From assembly GCF_024139115.2 (NCBI RefSeq), contig NC_085140.1, positions 340,070,966 to 340,134,965 of the forward strand: a DNA stretch of 64,000 bases. The letters run 5' to 3'. The DNA comes from Armigeres subalbatus. Taxonomy: Eukaryota; Arthropoda; Insecta; Diptera; Culicidae. This document shows, in pieces, positions 23,401 to 33,399 of the stretch (positions within the stretch are counted from its first letter, which is position 1; each line of letters opens with the position of its first letter). A program made the position numbers and the translations under genes. The notes under the pieces are model-generated. The model did not search any database. It was not told where the DNA came from and worked only from the letters and a program-made list of their open reading frames with translations.

Positions 23401-26400
23401 ACGAAACCCTCATCGTCAGGTGATGATATTATTTCCTGGATGGTGTATCGCCCGCAAGTCCAGCTGGCCGCCATTTTGGACTTGTCCGCAATTCAACTGC
23501 CGTTTCCAGCAAGGATGCGGTAGGGATCGGACAGCACGGCTACATTAGCTTTACACTCGCTAACCGACTGTTGTAACAGCAATTGAGCCGCCTTGCAGTG
23601 GTTCAGATTCAGCTGTGTTACCTGCGTGTCTGGATCCTTCTAGAGGCCGGACAAGCCTGGGACACCGGTGAGGTGTCTGTTGTCTGTACCCGGGGGACAG
23701 ATCAGACACCTTGGTGCAGCCTGACAGGTGCGAGCTTGGTGGCCTTCAGCTCCACACCTACGGCATAGCTTACTGCGATCAGGTCCTTTACAGTCATAAG
23801 ACTTATGACCGTTGCCAAGACACCTGAAACAGGTCTGAAGCGGTTGGCTTATACTTAGCGGACATACCGACCAACCCACTTTTAGTTTAGCCTTATCCAT
23901 TACCTTCTTGGCCTCAGCCTGAGGTACTTGGAATGAGGCAACCTGCATTCCGCGAAAGCTTTGCGTAACCGAACCGTAGATTCCTGGATCTCGACATTGC
24001 ACTGATCTCTCAGTGCGTCGACCAGGTCTCTAGCCTCGGTTACTTCATCCAGGCCCTTGCACTGGATGTTTGAAACTGGACATAGGGCTCTTACTTGAAC
24101 CCCATCGTTCAGGACTTCCTCCGTCAACTTTTTGTACTCAGTACTCTTCTGAGCAGCATCCCGCTTCAAGACGAGAATCATCTCGCCTCTCCGCGTCCTT
24201 CGGATGCAGTTGACATCCTCTCCTAGGCCAGCGAGTTTGTCATTAACTCTCATGGCCTTCAACATTTTAAGTGTGTAGTTGGATCGAATTGTTCAAACTT
24301 TCGAGGACAATAATATGTATTTCTTTCAGAAATTTAAAAAGAGGGGAAGGGTCGTTTGGCCGAAACCCATTCGGCCGAAAGCCAAAAAACCGAACAAACC
24401 ATTAGGCCGAAACCTATCTTCGGCCAGATGAGTTTCGGCCTAATGGTTAGTTCGGCCGAATAGGTAATTTGGCCGAATAGGACATTTAGCTAAAAGTCAT
24501 TCTTTGAAAGACTACAACTCAAAATTATGGATCTCCTAAGTTCTAAGGTCTCTCTATTGTCGAAAAGGTCATTTGGCCTAATAGGACATTTGGCCGAATA
24601 GGACATTTCTCGCTTAACTTTTCAAAAGGACCTAAGTAACATTTTTTTTAATGAATTAATTTCAATATTGCAATCAACAGAATAATATGAAAGCTTTTGA
24701 TTGCACTATTCAAATTAATTCATGACAAAAATGTTACTTTTGATCTTTTGAAAAGTTAAGCAAGATTTGTCCGAATAGTACATTTGGCCGAACATATCAA
24801 TTGAAAAGTGAGAAAAAAGGATTGAGAAGTGACACGTCTCACTACTCACTTCTCATTTCTCACATCCCACTGTAAAAAGGGAGAAGTGAGAAGTGAAAAT
24901 GAGTAGTGAGACGTCTCACTTCTCACTTTGCACTACTCACTATTCACTGTGAGAAGTGAGAAAGGAGAAGTGAGTAGTGAGACGCCCCAATTTTCACTTC
25001 TCACTGTGAAAAGTGAGTAGTGAGACGTCTCTCTTATCATTTTGCACTACTTACTTTTCACTGTGAGAAAGAAGATATGAGTAGTAAGATGTCTCACTTC
25101 TCACTTCGCACTACTCACTTTTCACAATAAGAAGTGGAAAATAAGTAGTGAGCAGTGGGAAGTCTCACTTTTCACACCTCATTACTCACTCACTATTCGG
25201 CCAATTGACATGTTCGGCCAAATGTAATATTCAGCCAAATAACATATTCGGCCAAATGTCCTATTCGACCAAATGACCTTTTCGGTCAAATGACTTTCGG
25301 CCTAATGGTCTGTTCGGCTAAATGGTATATTCGGCCAAATGTCTTATTCGGTCAAATGTTCTATTCGACCAAATGTCCTAATTGACCAGATGTCCTATAA
25401 GGCATTTTATGAGACGTTTCGCGGTGGCCCGATTATTTACTACTAATAATTTGTTTTGGTATGATTCTGCGTGAGCATTCCGTCAGGTCCAAACACAAAA
25501 TAATGTTTGTAACGTTTTACTTTTCATTCGTGTTATCTTCAGCATTTCATGCTTAGAATTCAATGGTATGAATAATCTAACGACACGTTTTAAGAATCAT
25601 ATGAAAAACTTTGCTGTAAAGCCCTGGTAGACGAAAAGAAAAACAGGCAGAACTGATGACGGGACCCATCGGAATGTTCAGCGCGAAATTACTAAACAAA
25701 CGGGCTCCCACTAATTGTCAAAGCAGATAAACACGAGAAAAACAGCTGTTTCAATCTGTCTCATGAAATGCCTTATTCGGTCAATTGTCCTGTTCGACCA
25801 AATGTCCTGTTTATGATGATGATGATGATGATACTACCATCTATTGTAGCAAGCAGGGGACTGAAGAGAAGGCTAATACGCCTACCCATTGGCGTAGCAT
25901 TAAAAATTTTATTTTCAACAGTCAAAACACAGAAAGTTGTCGTTTTCGCCCGACGCTCAACCAAACTAATGTATATTGTTCAAAAGTTGGTCTACCAGTT
26001 TGCTATTTCAACTCATCTTCCGACGACTTGGATATAACAAACGATATTTATCATTAGCCCTGACCTCATAAGAAGTCATAGGAGTTGTATGAGTTCGTTG
26101 AAGTTTTATTTACCTCCCTGGAAATCTCAAAGTTTTGGCGAACTTTACCAGACAAATAAGAAGAAAGAAATAGATACGATATGGCCATACTGTACAAACT
26201 CTGTATTTGGTAATAGCATTCTCGAATGGGTTCTAACCATAATCCTTTCAGGAATGCGACGCATCTTTCAGGATTATGTTAGAAAGCCAGAAAATAATTA
26301 TAATAACACGATGATACTTTTATGACCAGTGAAGTCGAGACAATTTCCAATCCGAAAATTGCCTAGTCCAGCACAGGGAATCGAACCCAGCCACCCTCAG

Positions 26401-29400
26401 CATGGGCTTGCTTTGTAGCCGCGCGTCTTACCGCACGGCTAAGGAGGGCCCACTCACCCTAAGGAGGGCCCAATTCAAATACAGTAATATCCCGATTTTA
26501 TCACCCCCCTGGTGAATTTTGGGGTGATAAAACAGGGTATGTGAAAAAATCGGAAAAAAAATTATTTCCAATTTTTTAATTCATTTTACAAATTTGAATC
26601 ATTTTATGCCTTTGATAGGCAAAATGCGTGAACGGTACCCGTTATTTCTTGTCGAAAATGCTTACAGAATCCTTCACAGGTACTCAGAAGTCATTTAGAA
26701 TAAACTACAGGCGGTGAAAGTTATTTCATGCAAATCAATGTTGTTTGCGGTATTATTTGCGGAAATAAAAACAACGATAAAAAATTTCAAAATTTTTTGG
26801 GGTGACAAAACGTGATAAAATCGGGACGTGATAAAATCGGGTCGAAAAGGTGATAAAATCGGGGGTAGACAAAATCGGGGGTAGACAAAATCGGGGAGTG
26901 ACAAAATCGGGTCGACACTGTACATCTATGGGTAAAAGAGCCTTCTGTGCAAACATCCTGCTGATTTTTTTGTATATATTGATATATTTTGTATATTTTG
27001 ATTTGCAGTGAATTTAAATATTCAGAAATTGTTATGCCGACATCTAGGGGAACTGTTCAGCATTTCATCTCATAGCTCCTATGTTTATTTCATCAAAAAC
27101 AAAGCAATGAAAGGAATTAGATTTCAGAAAAAATATTTTAAGTGGAATGTATGTAAATATTATTTTTTTAGTGGAATGTATTCAACCGTCTAAGACGAGT
27201 TAATTAGATTTGTTTATTTGATTAGTTAGTGATTAGTTTATTTGAGCACGCATCTGATATATTTGCAACATCCTTGACTTGTTCAACTTCGACTAGATTC
27301 TTTCATATAACTCTGTATTTTACTCGGGAGGGACATTGAGGAATTGTCTGTGATTGGAATCTTGGGATTATTGAACATGTTTCCAAAGGAGTTCTTTCTA
27401 TTGCTTTTTATTCCACTACTTTATTTATATCTGATATACGTTTTTCGGCCTTAAATAAAGGTTCAACTGGGTATTCAATACGCACATAAGAATTCGGATG
27501 AAATTAGAAATCTAGATGTACTATAACCAAGCGAAAAGAATGTCTTTTTAACTTAAACTTATACTTTAAAACTTTTGTTGGTTTTCTTATTTGGCTTGCT
27601 TTTGACAAGCAACTTCTCTGAAAATATTCTAAACTAAAAATGTTAATGCTTAAGTACTACCACCCGCTTAAAAAACGAAAAGAAGCTAACATTACAATTA
27701 CAACAGTTAATGTTCACGTTTCCTCTTTTTTTTTCAGCTATTGTCTCATCACCCCAGGTTGGTCCCGATCCGGCTTCAATCACCTGCCCCTCCTGCCAGA
27801 AGCACATCGTCACCCGCCTGGACTACGAAACATCGACCAAAACTCACATCTTCGCCGGATTGCTGTGTCTCTTTGTGTAAGTTTTAATTTAATAGAAAAT
27901 AAGAGGATGGAAATTATAGCTCACATGACAGCTAGTGTGAGATTCTGTTAGGTAATCTAACATCCTTCATGCAAGCATCTTAGTTCGAGTAATTAGCGTG
28001 CCGGGCGGTGCCAAAGTACTTCGATTGTTTCCAGTGCGCAAACACTAATGGGGTGCGATAAGATAAGGGCTCAACTTGTGTACACCTTTGGCGACCGTTT
28101 TGTAAGTGAATTTCCAAGAGGGTGTATTCGTAAATTTCCTGATAAGATACGGGTGCGGAGGTGCTCGACTCATGCCGTTAGCACTTGACTCAAGCGGTGC
28201 AACAGATAATTGTAAACTTTTGATTGCATGAGTCGCGCATTCTAGGAAATTAACGGGTGGAGTATCTATTTAGATAATAGGGGGTAAATTTTTGGATTGG
28301 TAATTGCTTCTGCTGGTTGGTAAAGTCGAATATTGTATATCGAATAGAAATCTGAAGTCAGGGGTTAAGAGTTGACCATGCTGAAAGAAAATTCGAATAT
28401 CCTTCTATTGGTTGCACTTAGTGAATGAAGATTATATGAAAAGGTGAAAAAAGATGAGATTTTTTTTCAGTAAGCCTAGAACCGCACTGGCCACACGATA
28501 TACGAATGTTTGAATAGTAACTTGACTTAGAAACCTGGTAATTATTATCTGTGGTAGCACTTAATGAATACTAAGCTGAGAGACAATGTCCCAGTTATGG
28601 GATACAAGCAAAGGGGAAAAGATAGAGAATGGAAATCACACACTCGGCAAGTCTAGTCTTCGTTGCTAGTTATTTCATCCAAATAATGTATCATTAAATT
28701 CATCTAGATGGACATATTAAACCGTCGAGGTGAAGACGAAGGTGGCACGTGTGGTGATGAACCCTACTATTCATTCATCTCACGTTTAATCTTTTAGAGC
28801 CATACATTCTACATAGTCAAAGGCGATACTCCTAGTCCTAGCAATCATGGCGATTTATCAACTAGCTAATTCAATTGTTTGATCCGTTTGAAACAAGGAA
28901 TGAGATTCCACTTGTGATTTAGCCGTTATGGTAGCAAAACTATTTGTAAACATTTGTGTTTCTAATTTTCAATTCTAAGTCCTCCTAAATGTTTCAATCG
29001 GCATTTGCGACAGAATGAATGATAGTTGTCGATTTCACAAGAGGTATAACATTACATCACAACTACCTTACTTATTAGATTAGTTTACACTTATCGGAAA
29101 CCCCTCTTTTTATGGTTATTGAATATTTCAAAGTTTTATACAGATTTTGCAAAATTATTTGCTGTATTGCTTGCAATGAAACCTGGCTTATGCTGATTGT
29201 GTTCAGTAAATCAAGTTGTCACTTTATGGCATTGAGCTTCAAAAGTCAGTTGCCTGGATTTTTTTATGAAATGATCTTCTAAGGTTGAAAACAGTGTATT
29301 GCTGAGAAACAGCCTAATACAAATCATCAAATACACATCAACAGAACAAAATGCAAATTGTGCAAGTGATTAATCGATTTCATGCGTTTCGTTTCAGCTG

Positions 29401-29500
29401 CTGGCCCTGCTTCTGGATTCCCTATGTGATAGATTCGTGCAAGAATGCCAACCACTACTGCCCGAACTGTGGCGCCTACGTTGGAACTTATCGAGGATAA
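17459..29500 (+). CDS. LITAF/SIMPLE-domain protein, gene 1 (147 aa, three coding exons)
   Basis: Coding exons are 17459-17660, 27738-27876 and 29398-29500, joined by canonical GT..AG borders (ca|gtgagt, tttttcag|ct, gt|gtaagt, gtttcag|ct). Intron phases are 1 and 2. The start ATG follows the 3' splice site by six bases. Residues 1-67 are rich in Pro and Tyr and contain a PPPY motif, which in this family binds WW-domain ubiquitin ligases. Residues 84-147 are the LITAF domain: CPSC at 84-87, a hydrophobic membrane-dipping stretch at about 106-125 (CWPCFWIPY) and H-Y-C-P-N-C at 133-138, ending in YVGTY. Known members bind zinc through these cysteines and sit on the cytoplasmic face of late endosome/lysosome membranes. 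The splice model is mine. A 5' exon at 6842-7025 is likely. A paralog lies at 44575. Confidence 0.88.
19117..19131. repeat. Left target-site duplication of the R1-clade element
   Basis: acattttaagtgtgt occurs here and again at 24262-24276, immediately outside the element. The exact 15-bp match defines both ends of the insertion. Confidence 0.85.
19407..20549 (-). mobile_element. RTE-clade retrotransposon, copy 2, 5' truncated, nested in R1
   Basis: Flanked by cgatcgcaagctat at 19393-19406 and 20550-20563, an exact 14-bp target duplication. The insertion begins inside RT motif A and runs to a short taaa-type tail on the left. Because the duplication lies within the 3' UTR of the R1-clade element, this copy arrived later. 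It is the best preserved RTE copy in the window. Confidence 0.88.
19426..20549 (-). pseudogene. RTE reverse transcriptase, C-terminal two thirds, frame intact
   Basis: One open frame of about 374 codons. It starts at the truncation point (HHLFIDFKAAYDTID, motif A) and includes RRGLRQGDGLSCLLFN (B region), FGFADDIDIM (motif C), YGHETWTM, GRLRWAGHVARM, RGAQRARWIDQVEDDL and the stop. There is no stop or frameshift, so insertion is fairly recent, but the endonuclease and the N-terminal RT are absent. Use it as the reference for the other copies of the family. Confidence 0.85.
20703..22655 (-). pseudogene. R1-clade reverse transcriptase (ORF2 C-terminal part)
   Basis: A 638-codon frame from 22619. 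Motifs by residue: APGPDG 77-82; motif A LDVKNAF with Asp at about 212; GVPQGS 267-272; FADD 300-303; and a C-terminal CPEC-x8-H-x4-C at 560-577, the zinc motif usual at the end of R1-type proteins. The ATG at 22619 is not the real start. Upstream the same frame continues as SKRACFERLCR and then hits a single TGA at about 22654-22656 (lys-stop), beyond which the linker reads on. A CGA-to-TGA change would explain it. Otherwise this part is open end to end. Confidence 0.85.
22653..23480 (-). pseudogene. R1-clade endonuclease and linker, broken
   Basis: Three minus-strand frames: 23474-23280 and 23258-23067 carry parts of an APE-like endonuclease (N-terminal IISSPDDEGFVIAKV, then LNVVLLDEGQVPTFRG and SCIDVTFVS). 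23021-22653 carries the linker (VYWWTDTIADLRRTC and an arginine-rich stretch). Family members have these in one frame. The stops and shifts here mark a dead copy. A segment between 23260 and 23280 may be deleted. Confidence 0.7.
23640..24261 (-). pseudogene. R1-clade ORF1 (Gag-like), C-terminal part with zinc knuckles
   Basis: The part from 24261 to about 23980 and the part from 24002 to 23640 are in different frames, joined by a frameshift. The second part shows CFRCLGNGHKSYDC and CRRCGAEGHQARTC, two CX2CX4HX4C knuckles, and a third irregular CLIC...H unit. Such proteins coat the element RNA. The N terminus is missing because the insertion is 5' truncated at 24261. Confidence 0.75.
24262..24276. 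repeat. Right target-site duplication of the R1-clade element
   Basis: Second copy of acattttaagtgtgt (see 19117-19131). Confidence 0.85.
24608..24765. repeat. Foldback MITE, copy 2
   Basis: ctcgcttaacttttcaaaag at the left pairs with cttttgaaaagttaagc at the right. The centre contains attgcaatcaac and gcttttgattgc. Same family as 1330-1475, but this copy has both arms. Confidence 0.7.
25400..25773. mobile_element. MITE with AGGCATTT inverted ends and TA duplication
   Basis: Ends aggcattttatgagac and gtctcatgaaatgcct are inverted with one mismatch, flanked by TA on both sides (25398-25399, 25774-25775). It interrupts the TTCGGCC array, whose units resume directly at 25776. Tc1/mariner-like by target choice only. 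Confidence 0.7.
25813..25834. repeat. (ATG)n microsatellite
   Basis: Seven tandem tga/atg units. No associated coding frame of note. Confidence 0.8.
26304..26451 (-). mobile_element. tRNA-derived SINE (Feilai-like)
   Basis: On the minus strand it starts gggccctccttagccgtgcg (A-box region tagccgtgcgg), then ggctgggttcgattccctg (B box), then the SINE body with ggcaattttcggattggaaa and acgatgttat-like tail words. The 12-base start is partly duplicated just outside (26452-26471). This matches the Aedes SINE layout of a tRNA-like head and unrelated body. Truncated at the 3' end. Confidence 0.75.
26482..26920. mobile_element. CAG-ended TA-flanked MITE (pogo-like) with tandem gataaaatcgggg
   Basis: Ends cagtaatatcccgattttat and aaaatcgggtcgacactg are inverted and flanked by TA on both sides. 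Inside the right arm, the unit gataaaatcggg(g) is repeated about six times with variants. The open frames on the minus strand (26695-26956) are made of this repeat and are not genes. CAG..CTG ends with TA are usual for pogo/Tigger-like elements. Confidence 0.65.
27877..29397 (+). other. Intron 3 of LITAF gene 1
   Basis: Phase-2 intron, gtaagt to gtttcag. Apart from a SINE tail at about 28500-28622 I see no repeats or coding frames in it. Confidence 0.7.
28500..28622 (+). mobile_element. SINE 3' body fragment (Feilai-like)
   Basis: cgatatacgaatg, acttgacttagaaacct, agcacttaatgaatactaag and atgtcccagttatgggat follow in the order known for the 3' body of the Aedes SINE whose head is seen at 26304-26451. 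The head is missing here. Confidence 0.55.
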
Positions 29501-29845
29501 CTTTCGAACCATCAGCCGGGTTGATGACTGACCACTATTAGTACCACTGCGTATGGCAGCAATTATTGTTGATTATGCAATCAGAGGTGATTGTTCAGTG
29601 ATGATAGAGATGTACGGTATATACTATTAGCAAGGTATTGAATGCAATTTGATAGGAGTTGTGTTGTTTTATAATAGCTAGGAAGATGCATTTATGCGAA
29701 GAAAACGAACAAGTGTAATGATCTTGGAAGTGCGTATCAAATTTGAGAAACTGTATAGTGTAGTGTAACAAACTGTAACCAAACAATTTCACATGTGGAC
29801 CACTTGATAACTGTGTTATGAATGTACTATGTAGATAATTTGGTA

Positions 29846-29851
29846 AATAAA
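29846..29851 (+). terminator. Polyadenylation signal of LITAF gene 1
   Basis: aataaa 346 bases after the stop codon, in an otherwise feature-free 3' UTR. It is the first canonical signal after the stop. Confidence 0.55.
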
Positions 29852-29918
29852 AGGCCATATTTATATCATTTAAAAGAAATATTTATATCCTCAAAAATTA
29901 ACCCAACAAACTCTAAGG

Positions 29919-30020
29919 CAGTGTTTTCCAACCAGTGGACCGCGACCCCCTGGGGCGCCGCAAGACCATACTCAAGGGGCCGTGAAACATTTGCAAAGAA
30001 TTCATCCTATTTTTTGGTTT
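29919..30020. mobile_element. hAT-like element end
   Basis: cagtgttttccaaccagtgg followed by ccgcgaccccctggggcgcc is the style of hAT ends (CAG..., then a GACCCCCTGGGG block). The other end was not found, so this is a solo end or a relic. Confidence 0.4.
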
Positions 30021-30204
30021 AACTATCATGAGCACGTTTTTTGTGTACAAATATCAATTTAGGGGAGAATGTTCCCAAACCGATCCCCTAAATGGCAGAG
30101 GCCATGAAATTGCGAAAAATGATTTTTTGGCCAAGTTTCTTAGTCTATATTGTAGCGAGGACATTATTCTGTATTTCTGAGGCTTTATCGTGGGCGGGAC
30201 TCTA

Positions 30205-30270
30205 ACGAAAGGCGAAAACACGAAAGGCGGAATCTCGAAAGGCAGAACCACGAAAGGCAGAATTATACAA
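30205..30270. repeat. Short cgaaaggcggaa tandem repeat
   Basis: Four to five copies of the 14-15 base unit acgaaaggcrgaa. No other feature. Confidence 0.65.
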
Positions 30271-30592
30271 TATCCTGTTTTTAGCTGTCGTCTGCTTGAT
30301 GGAAAGCAAAGGTGATATTATTTATTCTTTCAAAGCTCGCATCTGCCCGGTCTAAGGCAATAGAGGATATGATTCCTTCTTTAAAATCTCTCCATCCTGT
30401 ATATTTATTGTTGATTTTCTATTTGATTCACTTTCTACAACAGGAAAAATGACAGTCTCACAGCTTAGTATTAGGGGTTATTGGCGAAAGAGGTTTGTTT
30501 TCAATAGAAGCTTGGCTTAAATAAAGATACTTAAAATAATTAAAATTCAAGTTTATTTTGCAATTCAGTTTTTCATATGTACATACAACTAC

Positions 30593-31937
30593 TTACTTTC
30601 TACTGGACTTTGCAGCTAAACATAGCGCCATACCTTCAATGAAATCCAGATTGCTAATAGCAGCTGCATTGGTGCAATGTTGGAATATGTTCTTATCCAT
30701 TACAACATTATCGGCGTCTGCAAACGGACCTAGATCTCCCTTTAGTATACAAAGTATCTTTCCTTCTGTTTCATGTTGTTCTTTTCTCAATTCATCCACT
30801 AGTTTGTTAATACCCAAGTGATGGTTACCAACTATGGACGTCCATCGTCTATGCCAAGCCTCTAGAAAATTGTTAGATCGTGGGATGCCGTCCATTACTG
30901 CCTTGTGATTAGACCATAGATTAGGGTGGAACAGATTTCCATTTTTTCCGAAAACGTAGGTTTGCTCGAAATATTCAAGAAATCTAGCCAACTTTACTGA
31001 CAAAAATGGTTTTAATTCCACATAGGCGTCAATAATGCGATCGGGTGGTAGGAACGTGAGTGCCTGGAGTTTTTTTATGGCCATAAAAGTGTTTACATCA
31101 CTGGAGTAATCATTTTTTAGACCAAGGCTATTAAGCTTTCGTATGAGACTTTGAACGAAATGAAAATAGCATCCAAAGCATTCTGTGTCTGGGAGAACGT
31201 CCCTCACAGAATTCACAACTGCCTTCTCAAAGTCCATTAATACGTACCGTGGTTTCAAAAGCATGCCATTATTTGTGCAAATGTCCAAAAGAGCCTCGAG
31301 AGCTTCTGTATAAATTTCCTGTGTTTTAGAGCTGAGCAAAATGAACACGAGTGGCAGGATCCTTCTACTTGCCCCCAGACCCACAGGAGCATGAATTGAA
31401 AAAATCTGACTGAACTGTTGCGGTGCTGTAGAAAACGTACCATCGACCAACCAGTACTCTTGAAGCCGTTGTATACTGGGAAGCGTTGCGAAAATTAAAA
31501 TTTTCGAATCGGCATTTGCATTATCGGTTTGCAAAAAAAGCTGGCCATCGATGGTTTTTTTGAACTCCTCTGGTATGAAATGATCCTCAACATCAGCATC
31601 ATTTATAGGACGCAGTTGCTTCTGACGGGCTCTATGGACGACCATTTTTTGAGCGAATTTGGTGGCACGAGTTTGCAAAATCTGCGGATTACTGGCAGCT
31701 ACTTCCCGTATGACTTTCGAAGGAATGTCGCTCGAATCAATTGATTTCTTTTTAAGTTGGCTTCTGTATTTCCTTTCTTCCGTATCCAGCGGGTTGGGTT
31801 CATGAACGTGTTCTTTCTTCGACATAACTTGATGAGCTTCATTTTTGAGAACGGAAACCAGACGCCCCTTGCATTGATCTCCGCTTTGCTTGCCATGCTT
31901 ACGTTGAGCGCATTCCCAATAGTATTTATCTTTTTTT
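30593..31937 (-). CDS. MULE transposase with FLYWCH zinc finger, long intact exon
   Basis: An open minus-strand frame of 447 codons runs from a 3' splice site (atttcag at 31938-31944 read on the minus strand) to the stop at 30593. An internal ATG at 31825 gives 410 aa. Before that ATG lies a FLYWCH-type zinc finger: YYWEC, QCKGRL, then EHVH. The rest is a Mutator-like (MULE) DDE transposase: first Asp in LVDGTF, second in LMDFEKAV, the CxxCxxH-like CFGCYFHF, and a Glu in NNFLEAWHRRW. All acidic residues of the triad are present and there are no stops. The first coding exon is not seen; RTE copy 3 starts 48 bases upstream of the splice site. It is either a recent transposon or a domesticated gene; terminal repeats were not found. 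Confidence 0.75.
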
Positions 31938-32006
31938 CTGAAATGATATTCAAATCAATAAAATTTATATGAAACATGTTGTTAAAATTTATTATTATTT
32001 ATTTAT

Positions 32007-32359
32007 TCAGACTAAGGCCGAAGTGGCCTGTGCGGTATATAAGAGTCTTCTCCATTCGGCTCGGTCCATGGCTACACGTCGCCAACCACGCAGTCTACGG
32101 AGGGTCCGCAAGTCATCCTCCACCTGATCGATCAACTTTGCCCGCTGCGCACCTCGCCTTCTTGTGCCCGTCGGATCGTTGTCGAGAACCATTTTCACCG
32201 GGTTATTGTCCGACATTCTGGTAACGTGCCCAGCCCACCGCAGTCGTCCGATTTTCGCGGTGTAAACGATGGATGGTTCTCCCAGCAGCTGATGCAACTC
32301 GTGGTTCATTCGCCTCCTCCACGTACCGTCCGCCATCTGCATCCCACCATATATGGTAC
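32007..32359 (-). pseudogene. RTE C-terminal domain (copy 3, 3' part)
   Basis: The frame covers IYGGMQMADGTWRRR, GEPSIVYTAKIGRLRW, AGHVTRMSDNNPVKM and the tail to the stop at 32007. Its upstream neighbour is now 4.3 kb away at 36643. The frame is open, with few changes from copy 2. The codons read beyond 32360 belong to the inserted element. Confidence 0.75.
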
Positions 32360-32457
32360 CATGGGCGTAGCCAAGGGGGAGCAGGGGGGCCGTCGCCCCC
32401 CCTAAATTGTGGAAAGATTGAACGGGTACTGAAATGAATTCCCTCAAACATGTGCAC

Positions 32458-33224
32458 TAGGGTGGTTCAAAAAATCGATTTTGCTCCACAGTGCTCATCT
32501 GATTCTTTACCATGTTCTGAGTATCCTCTGAAAATTTGAGCTCATTTGGATTAAAACTGATTTAGCACAAGCCGTTTCAAGTTTGCATGCAAATTAGTAT
32601 GGGGAAATTTATTTTTTCATTATACTGTTAATGACGTTCTCCCATTAAGCGCAGGTTAAAAGAAAACCTACATAGCTAAAAGGAATACTCAACAGCTTTC
32701 ACCCAACGAAAATCGCATGTTGATTAATCGCCCCAATAATTAGTAATGGATTTTAAGACAGGTTGCGAATCTTTAGTCATGATCGTTAAACTTCTTTGAG
32801 GGCATCACTGAAATGTGCAGTGCAACATAGTAGCCTGAATTTGTGTGTGCTATCTTTCGCGCCATCAGCAGCAATGTTGCCTGTTGATGAGTTATGCAAT
32901 TAGCTCCAGAAAACCACGTTATGGATTAAATTCGATTACTAATTATTGGAACGATTAATTGAGATGCGGTTTTCACTGAGTGAAAGCTGTTGAGTATTCC
33001 TTTTAGCTATGTAGGTTTTCTTTTAACCTGCGCTTGATGGGGAGGCATCATTAACAGTATAATGAAAAATTAAATTTCCCCATACTAATTTGCATGCAAA
33101 CTTGAAACGGCTTGTGCTAAATCAGTTTTAATCCAAATGAGCTCAAATTTTCAGAGGACACTCAGAACATGGTAAAGAATCAGATGAGCACTGTGGAGCA
33201 AAATCGATTTTTTGAACCACCCTA
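32458..33224. mobile_element. MITE with 250-bp arms, nested in the 4.3-kb TIR element
   Basis: Ends tagggtggttcaaaaaatcg and cgattttttgaaccaccta-type copy are inverted; the arms pair over about 250 bp on each side (e.g. gctccacagtgctcatctga, aaaaggaatactcaacagct). The target duplication is atgtgcac (32450-32457 and 33225-33232), exact. 767 bp, non-coding. Confidence 0.85.
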
Positions 33225-33399
33225 ATGTGCACTTTACGATCCAATCATATACAGAAATAGGTGGTTGAAATTCAAAAGATTCCCAAAACTTATTAGGGCA
33301 TCCAGGATCCATAATATATGAAAGCTCAAAACAACTCGAAACATTTCGGACTCAAAAATTCTCCTTGAAATCCTTCTAGAAGCTCCCCTGAGAACTACT

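Larger units (their letters stand above)
19132..24261 (-). mobile_element. R1-clade non-LTR retrotransposon, 5' truncated, minus strand
   Basis: Bounded by a 15-bp target duplication. On the minus strand it starts inside the Gag-like ORF1, then has an endonuclease, a reverse transcriptase with a C-terminal CCHC motif, a 3' UTR and a poly(A) tail (seen as the T run at 19131-19145). The RT type (FADD box, HCCC-like C terminus) is that of the R1 group, but the target is not rDNA. A 5'-truncated RTE copy is inserted in its 3' UTR at 19407-20549. It sits antisense in LITAF gene 1 intron 2. Confidence 0.85.
24340..25810. repeat. Inverted TTCGGCC array with a gagaagtgag core
   Basis: On the left (24340-24790) the unit reads ttggccgaataggacat on the + strand. 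On the right (25190-25398 and 25774-25810) it reads inverted, attcggccaaatgtcct. Between them (24800-25195) are about 35 variants of gagaagtgag and its complement cacttctcac, also arranged in inverted pairs. A foldback MITE (24608-24765) and a TA-flanked MITE (25400-25773) are inserted in it. There is no coding capacity. Confidence 0.75.
17661..27737 (+). other. Intron 2 of LITAF gene 1 (10 kb)
   Basis: Holds about 1.45 kb of unassigned AT-rich DNA (17661-19116), the R1/RTE nest (19132-24261), the TTCGGCC array (24340-25810), a SINE, a CAG-ended MITE and then unassigned DNA (26923-27737). The end has a strong polypyrimidine tract before cag at 27735-27737. Confidence 0.75.

Noticed and set aside
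24800..25200. CRISPR-like array
   Set aside because: Repeats of gagaagtgag are short, variable and contiguous, without unique spacers. The sequence is eukaryotic.
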